Numbered from the stretch's first letter, positions 10,701 to 28,457 are shown. The stretch: 64,000 nt of DNA from Lepisosteus oculatus (GCF_040954835.1 NC_090703.1:8489001-8553000); one strand, 5' to 3'. The notes: generated by a model not told the origin, from the sequence alone. Made by a program: numbers and translations.

Positions 10701-13700
10701 CACATCTCCAGGACGGATGCAGGAGAATGAAAGTCCAGGTTTGGCAGCAGGTTCTTCTGACTGGGTGGAGCATTTCGATGAGTGCGTGGGGAAGATGGTC
10801 TACATAAACCCAGTGACAGGACTCAGCAAGTATGAGGCTCCTCCAGCTGAAGCACCCCAGGCACTCTGTACCACAGACATCACAACCATGGCAGTGAACG
10901 TGGTCTCCAGCAAAGGTAAGTGGCCACAGTTGCAAAGTAACCAAGAGGTAGGGTTTTCCTCATTTAAAAACACAAACTTGTTTCAAATAGAACGTGTCGG
11001 GCTGTGTTTTGCCTTTTTATGGCCTGTAACATTGTGAATAGAAAGTAAAATAACTGTTCAAGTTCGTTTAGGAAGTATAAACAGGTTAAATATGAATAAA
11101 ATGCATTTGAAAAGGTGGCACATTAGTAAAGGGTATAAAGTATTAGGATGATGATGTGTGTACCTGGCAGTCTGTATTGAGTGTGTTTTCCCTGTAGGGT
11201 TTGAGTACAGGTGTTACCCCTTTCAGACAGAGGCCGTTCTGCCTTTCCTGCCTCGGCCCAAGGGAGAGAGAGTTAGCTCAGGGCGAGACGGCACAGGTGA
11301 GGAGTCACATACAGTACACTAGCCCAGGCTGAAAATGACCTGACGTTACTGCACTTGCTCCCTGCAGCTCAAGGTGGTCCTTGGTACCTGTGCTCCTTCA
11401 CGTTAATCATTTTTGATTCCAGATGATCCCAGCGCTGCCGAGTCAGTCTGGTCTCTGTTTTCCGAGTGGGAGAACCCGGTCTTTGTTCGGAAACCAGAGG
11501 TAAATTAGACAATAAGTAATTAATTATTAGCTTCTGGAATAAAATATATGTGTTTTCTAAAATCATTCAATTGGGCATGTATTTTATTGATTTTACATCT
11601 CTACTGGTCTTCTGAGCTTTATAGATAGACATAGTCTGATATTTGGTTTACCTACAGCATGGCTGCTACCAATGGTGTGACAAAGGTTAAAAACACTAAT
11701 CTGGTAGTTTGAGAGGATCTCAGTGCCCAGTGGTACAGTTTCTTAATGTAATGGCTCTCTGATAATTGTCTGGAAGGTTGGCCTGGATGTGAGCTGTGGG
11801 CAGGCTGAAGGGCTGGCTGTGAAGATCCACAGCATTCTCTACCCCTACCGCTTCACAAAGGAAATGATCCACTCTATGAAGGCAAGCATATCTTCCTCAT
11901 ATTGACACCTAGAATGAGTTGATGTATTACTATCCAGACACAGTGCGGCTCTGTTCAATGTTGCTGGTAATATATAAGACAAAAATAAATAGCAAATGAG
12001 ATCCAACTCTCAGGGGTTAATGTATCATACATTAACAGCCTAACAAGTAAGCCCGATCATGTAGTGACCAGGAAGACTGAACAGGAATTTGTGTTTCTGA
12101 TTACGTACCTTTTCTGCAGATTGTCCAGCAAGTGGATAAGAAGTTCCTGGCTTGCCTTATCAACACAAAAGACAAAGGGGATGGAGGAAGCACAGACTCT
12201 GCAGGTGAGCTGTTCTGTATTCTTTGCGTTCAGGTGAGAAGTGTGTACGTATCTTGAGAGCGGTGCAGCAGCACGTTTCTCTAGCCAAGAACTGAGTAAA
12301 TGTTCCCACAAACATAGGAAGTCCTGATAAACACACAAAGTGATTACTTTTTTTATATAAACCATATAGGACTCTCTTTGAACTCTAGAAGTGCCCCAAA
12401 CATTTGTATGAAGTCTGTTGCCTCTATGAACTTTCATTTCATGGATTTGGAAATAGTAAGTAATAATAGAGATTGAACCCATGAAAAGCCAACACAAATA
12501 TAAATTGCTTGTTTATGGGAGGGATGGGCTACAAATACATAATAACATTATTGCTACTGAGTCTAGGAATACCTTTAGTTTAATTTAATTCTGGTGTGAA
12601 TTCTGATTCACTGTAATTCAAATAAGCTTTTACAAACTTACAAGCTAGACTTTGTGAAATTTCAACATGGTTGTGGTATAATACTGTATGTTAAGTAAAG
12701 ATACAGAGTACGTATGTGTGTGAAAGCAGGACCCTGGTCTCCAGAAACTAACTTTGCGTGTGCGTTCTTCAGTAGAGGGTAATCTGCTTGTTTTGGTGGA
12801 CCAGCACGCAGCTCACGAGAGGATCCGTCTGGAGAACCTTGTTACAGGTAATGTCCTTTCACTGACACAGTTGCTCTGTTTGCACTGCAGCAGATTTATT
12901 TTGTATCATGTCAGGGATGCACAGTTTTGGACCTTGAAATCCATGGTCTGATCTTCACTCTGATTCACTGATTACAGAATCGTTTCTGTTAACTTGTCCC
13001 ATTTCCACGGTCTTAACTGCTGATACTTGAAAGCATGTGATAAACCTGCTGGATTGGGACCCTTCACGGCTGAAATTGTCAGCTCTGTGCTTGGATTGTC
13101 GGGAGAATTGCAGTATGTTATTGGATTTTCCTAAGAGAACTGTGGTTGTTTCAATTCTTATAAAAGTTCACTGTGGATTTAGCAAGGTTAACACAGATTA
13201 GGTCATACTGAAATCGTAGTAATCTCGCAGAGTAACATAGAGAGGTATAGGACAGCATGACATCATTGCAGCACTTTCATGAACTGCTCAACCATTTCAG
13301 GGCCATGCTGGCGCGGAGCCTATCCCAGGAAGTGTTGGGCCTAAGGCAGGATACACCCTTGATGGGACGCCAGTCCATCACAGGGCACAGCAGCATGACA
13401 CGCTATGTGCTTGGCATTACTATGATCAAACCATGCTAAACTGCAAAAATGTCTTGCAAATTCACTGAAGTAACTTCTCATGAGGGAGTACAGTGCATTC
13501 AGTGCAAACATTTGCAAAATTGCAGATTCCTACGAAGTTCACCCCGAGGCCCCGGGCCAGAGACGGCTGTGCTCCTCCAGAGTGTGTCCACCCCTGGAGA
13601 TTGACGTCACCGAGGAGGAGCTCCGGCTGCTGCGGTCAGTACCGGGCACAGGGCTCCAGCGGCCCTGGACCGCACCTCTAACCACCCAGGAACCACTTCT

Positions 13701-15967
13701 GGGCAGGAGAAGACACTACAGTTACTTCATTGCCAGTTCGAGAGGAAAAAGACAAAATTGCGTACAGAACTTTACAGCCACAAAACTCATAACTGTTTTC
13801 AGTCTCAATAGAATATTTAAACCATGTGTCAAAAAAGATCAGGGCATTCAAGCGACTTTTATAAAACTCGTGTGTGGCAAAACATGAGGTTGCACATCAT
13901 GTGATGTTGCAAAGGCAGACCTTGCTCACTTCGGAAACCTTGGGATTCTCCAGATCCTGTCAGCCTTTCCTGAGAGACCTTGGACTGGAGGTGACTTTTG
14001 TGGAAACGGGGGCCCCCAGGATTCTGGTGGGGAAAGTGCCGGTGTGCTTTTTAGAGAGAGAGGCCAACGAGCTGCGCCGGGGGAGGCAGACTGTCACCAG
14101 AGCCATTGTGGAGGTGAGGAAGGAGCCCCAGTAGCCTGACGAAGACAGAACTGAGGTGCCAGGAACCTTACCCGATTTTCTAATGCTCTTGCACACCTAT
14201 ACCTATATGTTCATTTCTCATTAGGTCAATTTCATAATGTTCAACATGAATTTAAATATCCATTACAGTGATTAATTATTGATCTTTTATTTTTACTGAG
14301 TTTATTTGAGTAGCTGATCAGGCTTTATTCCGGACATGTCCCTTTTTATTAAAAAATCTGATTTGAGGCTGCTTCATTCTGTCACCTTGAAATAACTTAG
14401 TCTAAGATGGCTAAATTGTGAAAGACTTTTTAATTTAAATCAGGATTTAATGGTCAATATACAGTCTGTTTTTCATGTAATTATTCCTGTTTCTTTCAGG
14501 AATATATAAGGGAACAGATAGAGGTAAGTTTTATGCTGTTTGTTACATTGATGATTATTATTGTGACTAAAAAAAGTGTTCAGAGAACAACTTTTGAAAA
14601 CACTGTCCTTTAGTATATCATAATTGTAGCTTAGCTGTATAAATTCTGTCTGTATTTCCGTAATTAAACACTAGGTGGCGATACTACATTATATAATACA
14701 TTTGTTTGACCACTACAGTATTTCTAATTTCACAGTTGTGTATTTTTGTCATAGCTGGTGCGCTCCACAGGCCGAGTGAGAGGAACACTGCCCCTGACAG
14801 TGTTGAAAGTTCTTGCTTCTCAGGCTTGCCACGGTGAGTCACGAAGCTGGGATTGAAACTAGGAACTGTACACAGAACACGCGTGCGCTTGTAGAGCGCT
14901 TACAGAAACTCATGATGGCAGGCTGGAGAGAAGTCTCGGAAGCTCTCTCAGAGCAGCGGATTGAATTTATCCACACGCCCTTCCAAAGTGTTGCCCAAGA
15001 CTAACCTGTCTGAGGTTTCTGGCGAGCTGACGTTACTTATGTTAAATTGACAGGAGCCATCAAATTCAACGACAGCCTGAGTAAGGAGGAATGCTGCAGC
15101 TTAGTGGAATCTCTCTCCACCTGCCAGCTGCCCTTTCAGTGTGCGCATGGCAGGCCCTCCATGTTGCCTCTGGCTGACCTGGACCACCTGGACACAGAGA
15201 TCCGGGTATGTATGTGCGCCAGCAGGACCCAACGCACAACACTAGGTTTTGGGAATCTCGGCATTTGCTCCCATTCGTAAAGTCACTCGGAAAGGGCTTT
15301 GGTCCCAGTGATTAATTACAATGTTTCTTTTTATTTAGTTCTATATTTCAGTTCAAATTGTTCAAGCACAAAGTGAATTCATTCTGTTGAACTGTGTGAC
15401 CCAAAATGAACTGAATCTTTATGACGCTCAGTCTCACCAAGTGTGATTTTTACCTTACATGCCGAAATCCAAGAATTAGGTATTTAGCTGATAAAATTCA
15501 AAATTCAAATTTCTGTACAAGTGAGTTTATTACAGTTTATTTTCTGTACAGAAGTAAAATTTCAGGCAGGCTTTAGAGTAAGGGTATCACATTTACACTT
15601 TATCACAGGATAAATCTAACTCTTAAACTATTAAGTATCATAGGTGGAGCAAGATACTTTCTACAAATAACCTAAGGGTAGTGGGCACTGTGACTAAGCA
15701 AAGGGTGTAATTATTAACGTGAAACTAATTTACAGTACAGGTTGGTTGCCACATTATCATTCTGTACTTTATTAATATACTCCTTCAATAAAAGCTTGTA
15801 ATGAAATAAAATTAAATCCCCTACCAAAATTTCTCCAGAACTTGAGAATTTAGAGCATTTTCATATCTTAAATTCATGTCTAATTTTATTTACAGGAGCC
15901 TCCAAAACCAAACCTACTGAAACTCCGAAAGATGTACCGTGCTTGGAAACTCTTTGGAAAGCAATAA
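7717..15967 (+). CDS. MLH3: MLH3 DNA mismatch repair / meiotic crossover endonuclease subunit
   Basis: The 12 coding exons are 7717-10915, 11198-11296, 11423-11499, 11777-11881, 12120-12204, 12773-12847, 13526-13634, 13954-14113, 14500-14523, 14755-14833, 15054-15205 and 15896-15967. All phases join, giving 1411 residues (human 1453). MLH3 pairs with MLH1 (MutL-gamma) to nick DNA in meiotic crossover and mismatch repair. The GHKL ATPase domain shows [12 protein letters not shown] (Glu28 and Asn32 in the ATP site), DNGSGM (56-61), RYFTSKC and GFRGEAL (91-97). A long, poorly conserved linker in exon 1 keeps a conserved patch, [14 protein letters not shown]. The C-terminal endonuclease has [12 protein letters not shown] from Asp1198, then [30 protein letters not shown] and [13 protein letters not shown] (metal-binding Cys/His). 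The protein ends in KLFGKQ, shorter than the human tail. Oddities are a GC-AG intron after 11881 and a 24-base micro-exon at 14500-14523. The start matches human MIKCLS and begins the conserved domain directly. Confidence 0.97.
11882..12119 (+). other. MLH3: Non-canonical GC-AG intron of MLH3
   Basis: The exon ends ATG AAG and the intron begins GCAAGC, with acceptor TTTTCTGCAG. AG|GCAAG is the usual consensus for the minor GC-AG class. The phase-0 join gives [12 protein letters not shown], in line with human SMQ-VLQQVDNKF. No GT donor nearby keeps the frame. Confidence 0.85.
13255..13402 (+). repeat. Interspersed fish repeat fragment in an MLH3 intron
   Basis: The run 'cggagcctatcccaggaagt', followed by 'gggacgccagtccatcacag', is a much-repeated fish module with wording like 'cctatcccagcaag..gggcgcaaggcagg..ggacgccagtccatc'. 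The same family appears again at 34838-34880. The parent element is not known to me. Confidence 0.6.
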
Positions 15968-16071
15968 GTTGGACTTACAGGGAAACAAACTGTAATCTTA
16001 AGTGATATTTGCACAGCTATTTATGCTAAGCCAGTTAAATATAAATTTGTAAGTATTTTAAACATATACTA

Positions 16072-16077
16072 TTTATT
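16072..16077 (-). terminator. EIF2B2: Poly(A) signal AATAAA, EIF2B2 (minus strand)
   Basis: TTTATT on the plus strand reads AATAAA on the minus strand, 184 bases beyond the EIF2B2 stop. It lies inside the MLH3 3' untranslated region. Confidence 0.5.
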
Positions 16078-16094
16078 AGATGTACAGTTTCTGT

Positions 16095-16100
16095 AATAAA
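16095..16100 (+). terminator. MLH3: Poly(A) signal AATAAA, MLH3
   Basis: AATAAA lies 128 bases after the MLH3 stop codon. Cleavage 10-30 bases further on would end the MLH3 transcript inside the EIF2B2 3' untranslated region. Confidence 0.6.
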
Positions 16101-16260
16101 TTTACAGTCTGCCACCACTTTCTATGGTTGTCCTCTTTGTAACAAAGCCGATGCCAAAACTTCTCCAGGTCAAACATCAGAGTCACATCTGAACTGATCT
16201 TATTCAAGACATGGATACAGAGTTACTGATTAAATATTTAATGTTAAATAATGTCAGACA

Positions 16261-20385
<4,125 letters not shown>

Positions 20386-21327
20386 CTTCTTCGCCCGCAG
20401 TTGCAACGAGAGGCGCTTGTTAACTTTCTAAGCACCAGGGGAAGTGGTAGGAACTATTCTCGTCAGACAACTGTCCACCGCACGGAATGAAATACAGGAG
20501 AACACTTCCAGGTCATGTCACTACCGGGTACCGGAAGTCACGACTGCTCTTCGTTAACCTCATATTTAGCATATCATCTGCCTGGCCCTAACAGCATTAA
20601 CTGACACAATAATGAAAATTATGTTCTTCTTGCTATTTTTTTACTTCTGTGTACTTTTCTCATTTTCTACAGAACATTTGAGCGCAGAGCAACCTATCTC
20701 AGAGCAGGCTAATGCAACCAAGTCGACAAGCATCTTGTTTTGCTTTACTCGTGCTCAGCACAGCAGAGGAACATGGTTATTTATGAAAACGCTTAGTTGT
20801 AAAACTTTGAAATAGAAAACTTTAGCAGTTTAATGAAAATTGCAGAAGATAACTGACATGTTCGTGACATCTCTTCAACAGATGTCACGAAATCAATGGC
20901 AGTTTCGTTAGATGCGATATCTAAAATGCATAGTGAGTCATATAGAAACACTTAGACTTGTTTAATCTTTTCGCCTATGATTAAAACGCAAAATCCACAT
21001 TACAAATTATATTTTCAATTATAATTATATTTCAGTCTATGCTCATTGTTATAGTATATAACACTTAAAAGGGCAAGATATATACCAGATATATTTGAAA
21101 GTTCTGCCATCTGAAATTCTTCTGCAGTGATAATAGATTCTGCATTATTTTTAAAGCTAGCTCTAGTGTACAGTAAGCTTATGAATTTACTCAGATCCAA
21201 CAGAAAAGCTAATGTTTCTAAATGTTATTTGTATAGAAATGGCAATCCATTTCTTGAAAGAAAATCCTTAAAAAGTATAAATCCATTTTCATGTAGAAAA
21301 AAACAAGGAAACAAAGTTTAAGATTTT
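20386..21327. other. EIF2B2 upstream region; no gene seen
   Basis: The GC-rich part around the first exon (20140-20560) is the likely EIF2B2 promoter, without a TATA box. From 20560 on the sequence is AT-rich and shows nothing I can support. Confidence 0.35.
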
Positions 21328-21333
21328 TTTATT
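21328..21333 (-). terminator. TMED10: Possible poly(A) signal AATAAA, TMED10 (minus strand)
   Basis: TTTATT at this place reads AATAAA on the minus strand. It implies a TMED10 3' untranslated region of about 1 kb (21330-22372), which is AT-rich and has no coding signal. Confidence 0.35.
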
Positions 21334-22372
21334 TAAAATGGTCAAATCAAATCAATCAATTATCCACAGTGAAAATATCCTTCACTGTTTAAAACAGAAT
21401 TACCCACAGGACCGATTCCCACAGCCACAGGGAGGAAAAGAAAACTCTGCCCAAGAAAGACAATTTACCCTTTATGGAGCAAAAGACCACAAGCCTATAA
21501 TAGCTGTAAGATGCATTTTCTGTCTCGCTATTATAATCTAGGACTTAAAAATTGGGTAGGGGTTATTCTAAATTAAGTTTTAGGCTTCATTTGCAAGAAT
21601 TATACAATTAAGCATAATGTACCTCCCAAGAACCCAAATAACTTATGCTGAATCATCTGACGTGTAAAGTATTTAAACCTATGTACAATTATTCTGAAAC
21701 AAGTAAAAACCCCGATGTGAAAATGTTCCCGAGAACGTCAGAGGGCTGAATTTTGTCAACAGTTCTAGCAACATTCAGCTTCCAAAATTTGTACTTAAAC
21801 TACAAAAGTGTTCTAGTTTGATTTGACTTTGGATCTCACTAATAAGAGTCTACAAATGTAAACTTCTAGGGAGGGGTCAATATATAGGGGGGAAAAGTAC
21901 TTTACACAAAAAAGGAATAGTACAGATAATGAGTCCAATTGCATAACAAATCCCTAATATGACCTTTTTGTATTCACAATAAATCCTGCAATTGACACTA
22001 GATTAAAACATTGATGGGAATTTTAATTTTGAAAGAAGATAACTTTGAAGAGAATTTCTTTTAAGAAATTCCTTATACCCAGGAGTCATTTTCTTTCAGT
22101 CATAGACATTTCTGAAAACAATATTTACAAAACAAAATGTATAAAACATCATGTCTGAAATGATGTTACTCTGTGACACTGACATGACAAGAGAGTGGAA
22201 AAAAAGCATTTCAGTGGTAAGTATAATCCTCTTCAGAATAACATTACACCAGCTGTTTGAGAATCCCTTCAATTATCTCCCCATACTAGATTATTGAATA
22301 CTCCAGCTCTTCTCCTGTTGAATCGACAAAGAGCCCATCCATTTGCCTGTTCCCAAATGAAGCAGAAAATTG

Positions 22373-25300
22373 TTACTCGATGAGCTTCTTTGCCTTGAAG
22401 AAGCGTCGCAAGTAGAAGACCTGCCATGTGGCCAGACCGATCAGGCAGCACATGGAAAAGATGCTGAAGTACAGAACCCGGGTGTTGGTGGACTCTGCAA
22501 AAAACGAACAGTACGTGCAATAAGATACAATCCTCCATTTCTGTGGCGTACAACGATGGTCTTTTCCTATTCGAAAACTGAACAATAAAACGTTTTGCGA
22601 TACACAGAAATCTGTTTCAGTGCAACAGAGGTACTAAAAACTTATCCTTTACCATTCGGGAAACATACAATACAGGCACAATGTGAAACTAAAGTAAAGG
22701 CCTATGGCACTTGGTGATCAAATGACTATGTTAGCTATTTACTTAACACGGGTGTAGTTAGCCTGAGCTATGCACAATATTTCTGCTTCTCGCATTATCC
22801 TGTCTGGAAGGATCACCTAGAATTAAAGATCAGGGACTATATTTACATTTTGGATTTCATGCTTTTATTTCTCAGGCGTCTGGATCCTTACCATTTGTAT
22901 CCCTCATCTCCTCCTCTCGTTTCTTCATGTACGCAAAGTCGTTCACGATGGACTCGGACAGGTCTTCCAGCCGACGAAGCTCCACCTCCAGCGGCTTCAG
23001 CTTCTCCACCTTGGCGATCTGAGGGCGGAGACAGAGGCACAGACTGTATTTGACAAACCCATTCCCTGTGCACCTCGCTTTCCAAACACCTGCTGCCAGG
23101 TTCAGACTGTCACAGGACAGACAATGCCTTTGTAGCGTTAAAAAAAAAAGAATCACTAAGTACGTTTTGAAACACAAAAAATGTCTGCTACATCTATGTT
23201 CAAGCTGAAAAAAATCCTTCCAGCAGATGTCAGTGTTTCTCACAAATATAAACGGACACGTTGCAGCTGTTAGCAGACACGCTTAACACAATTCGTCTGG
23301 TATGCAGACGCCAGTGCCCCCCCACACACATACAGCGAGCTGACAGGAAGGTTCGTTAGTCCTGCCACTACCTCAGTGCCAACTATTAACTTGGCCTGAA
23401 GAATGCTGCAGAAGAATTCTATACCTATCACTGCCAGGAACGAGGAGCGAGACGAACTGAATAACAGAAAGAGGCAGAAGGTGTTACTGGCCTGAAATTA
23501 GTCTCCCACCTTTCTCACTGACCACTAAGCGCCTCTTACCCATTAAAAAACACATCCCCACACATGCTGGGAGCTACCTAGAATCTCAAGGTGTTGCCTG
23601 TATAATAATTTATAACATGTTCAAATCTGAAGTCGCTGGTGTTTCTTCATGAATGCCAATAAACATAGCTCAAAAAGATTAGTTCTTTCTCCTTAAGTCT
23701 GGAGGTATTGCCTACAACGCCTCACAAAGCCTCTAAAGCACTGAGATGTATACATAAATGTGAAAAAAGTTTATATTACTTACATAAAAGTATAAGTATT
23801 TCCTAAAATGTAGAATGACCAATTGTTTTTGTCGTACCCACCCGATTTGGAACAGCCCTTCGCTGTTCAATGTTTTAAGGAAAGATGTGCGCCTCATATC
23901 AAAGGGCAAAATGGCGACCTCAGGGAAGGGTCACCTGGGAGGCCCCAGGGACATTCAGGTACAAAAAACCTGCCCTAAGCTCCACCTGGGAAATCCCAAT
24001 TACAATTGGCCAGTGACACAATACAGGCTTCTCATCTGACTCCCTTGATCACGTAACTCAGCCTTTAGTCACGCAGGAGGACCACTGAAATATTCCAACT
24101 ATTGAAGAAAGTATTAAACACAGTTAAGAAGTCCGTGCCTTCCATTTCGACTTGGTATGTAAACAATGAAGAGAACCAACAGCTGTGTTATCCTTTTTAC
24201 AGACCTTTTTCCTTGCCCATGTACAAGGAGAACACTTAAAAACAATTAAACCTAAAATTTAAACTTTGTCAAACAATGCACTGTCCAAAAAGAAAAAAAC
24301 TTTTAATAAACTCACAAAGCGTAAAGGACTTTAAACTATTTCGACACTGACGCAACTCTGGAAACAAAAGCACATCACTTTTTCTGTTAGGAGTATTTAA
24401 TATTGCTATGTAACCACTGCCCCTCATCACGCTGTTTTTACAGAGATTTCACTCTGAAATACTAATCCTTCAAAAAACACCTTGTTCCAATTACGTATGC
24501 CCTACTATTACATGTGTGATAGAGGAAAACAAACTGTACGATATTAAAATTAACTGTTAAAAACTGAAACTTCAGTCTCAAAAAAATGTTAAGAGACCAT
24601 AATTATACTAACGTTTGGAACACCTTCCAAAAAGCAGAAAAAAGTCTTCTAAAGCCTCAGACTTAATTGAAAAAATAGGCACTGAAGTGGTAAAAACCAT
24701 ACTGGTTGCTGGTCAAGCTACAGTTTATTTTCCATCACCAGGGAGGCTACATATCCTGCTTGCCACTGAAACGTATGATTCTGATTAGCACAGTCACAGC
24801 TGAAACCATTTAAGATCTTCTTGTGAACATAAAATAAGTGCGCGGAGGAGGAGGGCATCTTCTGTTCTGTAACAGCGCTGCAGAAGATTACAAGCACTTC
24901 TGAAGATTACGCTCACTCAGGTGAACTGGATGTCTGCCTTGAAAGCTACAGCAGAGCACTTTCGTTCCTAAAGTAAGTGTAAAATGGCATGTGCCCGTTT
25001 GCTCATGACTGCTGCACGGGAAGAACGCTAGCATAAATCCATGCCAGACCAAAGCAGAAAGATCAAAAGGCAACAGAATTAAGAGCAAGCAACCCTGGCA
25101 GTTCCCATACCCACCACTTCTGCGCTGGCCCTCCCTCTCTCATCACTTACCTCCTCGTAATTCTTAGCCTCCACGCCATGCTTCATGTCTAAATTGACCA
25201 GCTGGTCTGGGACCCGCCCAGTTCCTGGAACCAGAATGAAAAGATTTATTGTGAAGGCACCAAGCATTCCGGGAAATGACCACCCCCACTAAATCTAACC

Positions 25301-28300
25301 CCCACTCCGTATCCCACCCACTCTCTCCCAATCCCAGCCTCCAGCTCCCACTCCTGCTCATCCACTCCCATCCCCCGACCCTGCCTTCCGCAGCCCCACT
25401 CGACACAGCCAGGCCTGATCCCAGGAGAACAGCACACTTGGAAAACACCCTTTCAGCAAACACCCTCTCTAAATCTCCGAAGAGCCGAATATGCGACAAA
25501 GCAGATACAATTGGAAATAATAAAAGGTCAGATTTGCAATAGTAAAACTCACATCATTTTATGTATGCAAGTAAAACTTGAGTAAGTCAGGACTGATCTG
25601 ATGGATCGGAAGTCCTCCACATTTTTTTTTAAACTTCACTATGGTCTTTAATTTGAATTTCAAAACAGGAAAACTACATCTGGACAGGCAGACAGGGAAG
25701 GAAATAAAAAAGACACGCACAATGTCTTGTTTAAAAGCAATTCCAGCTATCTCATTTCTGAGTTTTGCACCCAACAGCCACACTGCTACACTGACCCTTA
25801 CATTTTTTCCAATTTCAAAATATTTATTTGCATAGATTTATTAATCTCTTGATTAACAATTGAGCAGCATGAACAACTTTCAGGGGCATCTTGGCCCCCC
25901 CCCCAAAAAAAAACTACAAAATGAAAAATGAGCCTGATCCACACGTACCCATGGGGAATTTACTCTCAAAACAAACTTCAAACATGTCGTAATCCTCTGT
26001 GGTGAAGGCAAACTTCCCTTTCGATGCATCTTCTTTCGAATACAAGATGTGGCCGGATGAGTCGGTGATCTGCACAGGAGAAAGGAAAGGGAACAGCACA
26101 TTGTTCGTGCATTGACGATGACTGCGTTTTCAGAAGACCTCAACAGAACTGAAAGTACTTTCTAAAGCGGCGTTTCTGCTTATGCATCAGTTTTCTACTT
26201 GCATAGAAACACAGAAAGTTACGCCACAGAAGTCACAGGTTTCGATGCTGTAAACTGCTACACTGACCGTATTTCATCCTCTTCTCCCTCGAAGTCTGCA
26301 GCCATTTTAACTTGTTTACAAAACCGACAGAAGACTGCAGGTACTTGCCAACAAAATTTCTGAATGGATCATAAGGATACAGCTCATCGCCCCCTCTATC
26401 AATTGCTGTCTATTTCACTCCAGATCCCATGGCTGTGATCCTCCTAGACTTGAAGGATGACAGTTTCTGCAAACGAGCTGAGAAGATCAAGTCTGACTGG
26501 CAATCATGGATAGCAAGTAGTAGACGCGATTCGCAGCACGTGCAAATCAATTTGAATTTGAACCCATACCCGTACACAGAAGAAGCCAAGAGCAATCAGC
26601 CACACCTGTCAGCAAAATTCAAGGCTCACCCCTGTGTAAAGGATATGGCCATTTAACATGCAAGTACAGAAAAGCGATAGTGAATTATTTTAAAGAAAAC
26701 CAAAAGGCAAACACGCATGTTTGATTTCCTTACACGTGAGGTAAGAGCACGGTCATTTATCAACCAAACTTTAAATTCACATCCAGCAAACATAATAAGC
26801 AACAGAACAAGACCTGAATGGGGTTTTTGCACTTTAAAAAAAAAACACAGTTATTGTAGACTCCACCTTTTTGTTGCATTTTTTTTTAATCTAAAGAAGA
26901 CGTGACCTGAGTGTTATATTGTTACAAATCCTTCAAACTCCTCATGCTCAGCTCTAAGGCTCTGCATGGCGTGGCACCTCAGTACCTGTCTGAGCTACTA
27001 TCGTCCTACTCCCCACCTTACAACCTTCACTCTTCTCAACACTAGGGGTGACAGGGCCTGTTCTGCCTCAAAGCTCTGGAACTCTCTGCCCAAGGATATC
27101 AGAGAGTCGCCTCCTCAACACCTTCAAATCCAGACCCAAAACCTTCTTCTTTAGAAGGGCTTTTATCTAACTGGTTCTGTTATATACCCCTTTGCTCCTA
27201 CCATATTCAGTACCCATCTGTTGTTTCCTCTCATTCTATCGTTTCATTGTATACATCTTGAGTATTTTTTGTTGTAAATCTGTCAAGTGCTTTGAGAATC
27301 CACCTTTAAAGGCACTATATAAAACAAAGCTGATTTATTCCAACATATGCTAATAAAGAACAAACTAAATGTGTCAATCAAACGTTTCTGCAACGTTGAT
27401 TTCACTTTTCACAAATGAAACTACTTCAGACGGCAGAGACAACTGTCAATGTGAGGATTAAGTTAAAATATTTTAAAAAGTAAAACAAGAAAAGTGCAAT
27501 CATCTTTCTATTTCTCTGCATCAAACAATATTCTTAACGCTTCTTGGGGGAGGATTTCTAACAATACCTTGAGGTGTATTCACATCCTTAAATTTAAGAT
27601 AGTATTTTTAATGATACATGGCGCTATTCATTACATTCCTGCAAACGTTTTTTTTTTCCCCACAGTGCAAAACATACCAGTCGATGTTGTAGTAAACCTT
27701 TCAAACACAGAATTTTAAAATTATTTCATCCAAATGTTTATACAAGGTAACTAAAGTTAATGGCATTCTCATCGTGGGTGGACAGATTAACCGTAGGAGG
27801 GTGAACCATTAATTTCAACCAGAAGTGCTGTCCGTACGTGGAACTCGTTTTAAGTGACGTGTAACTATCTGAATGAAAGGAACTCGCGTACCGAGACCAG
27901 ACGACCCAAACCCACACTGCAATTGCAAAATAAAATGTAACCATTTTCTTCCTTTTTTTTTGCATTTCACATCCTAAAACGTACAGTGCAATCGCGCTAC
28001 TCAAGTTTAAAAAAAAATCGGGACTATCTATAATAAACGTACGAGGCCTTGTCAGCCAGCACGACAGCTTAACTTTCAGCATTTTTACGATTTGTTTTTT
28101 TCATTTTGTTGAACACACAAGATACTGTTGAACGCAGACTTCCCCCCCAGACCGTTGTAAAAGATCATTTAACTGCCCAGGACTCCTCCGTTAAGCCACA
28201 GAGATACTTATCCCCCCCACCCAGGCCTGCACACACATCCTCGGTCTTTCCTGCATCTGCATTCGCCCAACTGGGCTCACCTTCAGGTTGGTTTTGGTGT

Positions 28301-28457
28301 TGGGCTGCTCCGTCACCTCGTATTCACCGGTGACCAACACGTCTTTGTGTATCTCTTCCCGCAAGCATTTTCGAGAATTTACTGGTAAATAGAAAGAGAT
28401 GGATAAAGCCGATCCAAAGAGGACCGGGAGAAACAGCAACGCCGAAACCCGAACCAT
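22373..28457 (-). CDS. TMED10: TMED10 p24 delta-1 cargo receptor
   Basis: The five exons read on the minus strand are 28457-28281, 26069-25949, 25224-25151, 23018-22892 and 22494-22373. Phases join to give 206 residues (human 219; the difference is mainly in the N-terminal signal region). This is a type I membrane protein cycling between ER and Golgi in COPI/COPII vesicles, a cargo receptor that helps GPI-anchored proteins leave the ER. A signal peptide covers about residues 1-19. The GOLD domain starts [12 protein letters not shown]; its paired cysteines are in SRKCLREE and FEVCFESK. A coiled coil runs through [20 protein letters not shown] membrane span follows ([18 protein letters not shown]), then the tail [11 protein letters not shown] with the FF and KK COPI signals. 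Compared with mammals there is a three-residue addition, FPM, at the exon 2/3 join ([11 protein letters not shown] against FESKGTGR). Intron 1 holds a LINE fragment. Confidence 0.97.
26935..27335 (+). mobile_element. L2-like LINE 3' fragment in TMED10 intron 1
   Basis: A plus-strand reading gives [20 protein letters not shown] and then [11 protein letters not shown]. This is the usual C-terminal end of L2-type LINE ORF2 proteins in fishes. The 3' tail 'tttaaaggcactatataaa' is also typical of the L2 group. It is a short, 5'-truncated and frame-broken copy, antisense to TMED10. Confidence 0.75.
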
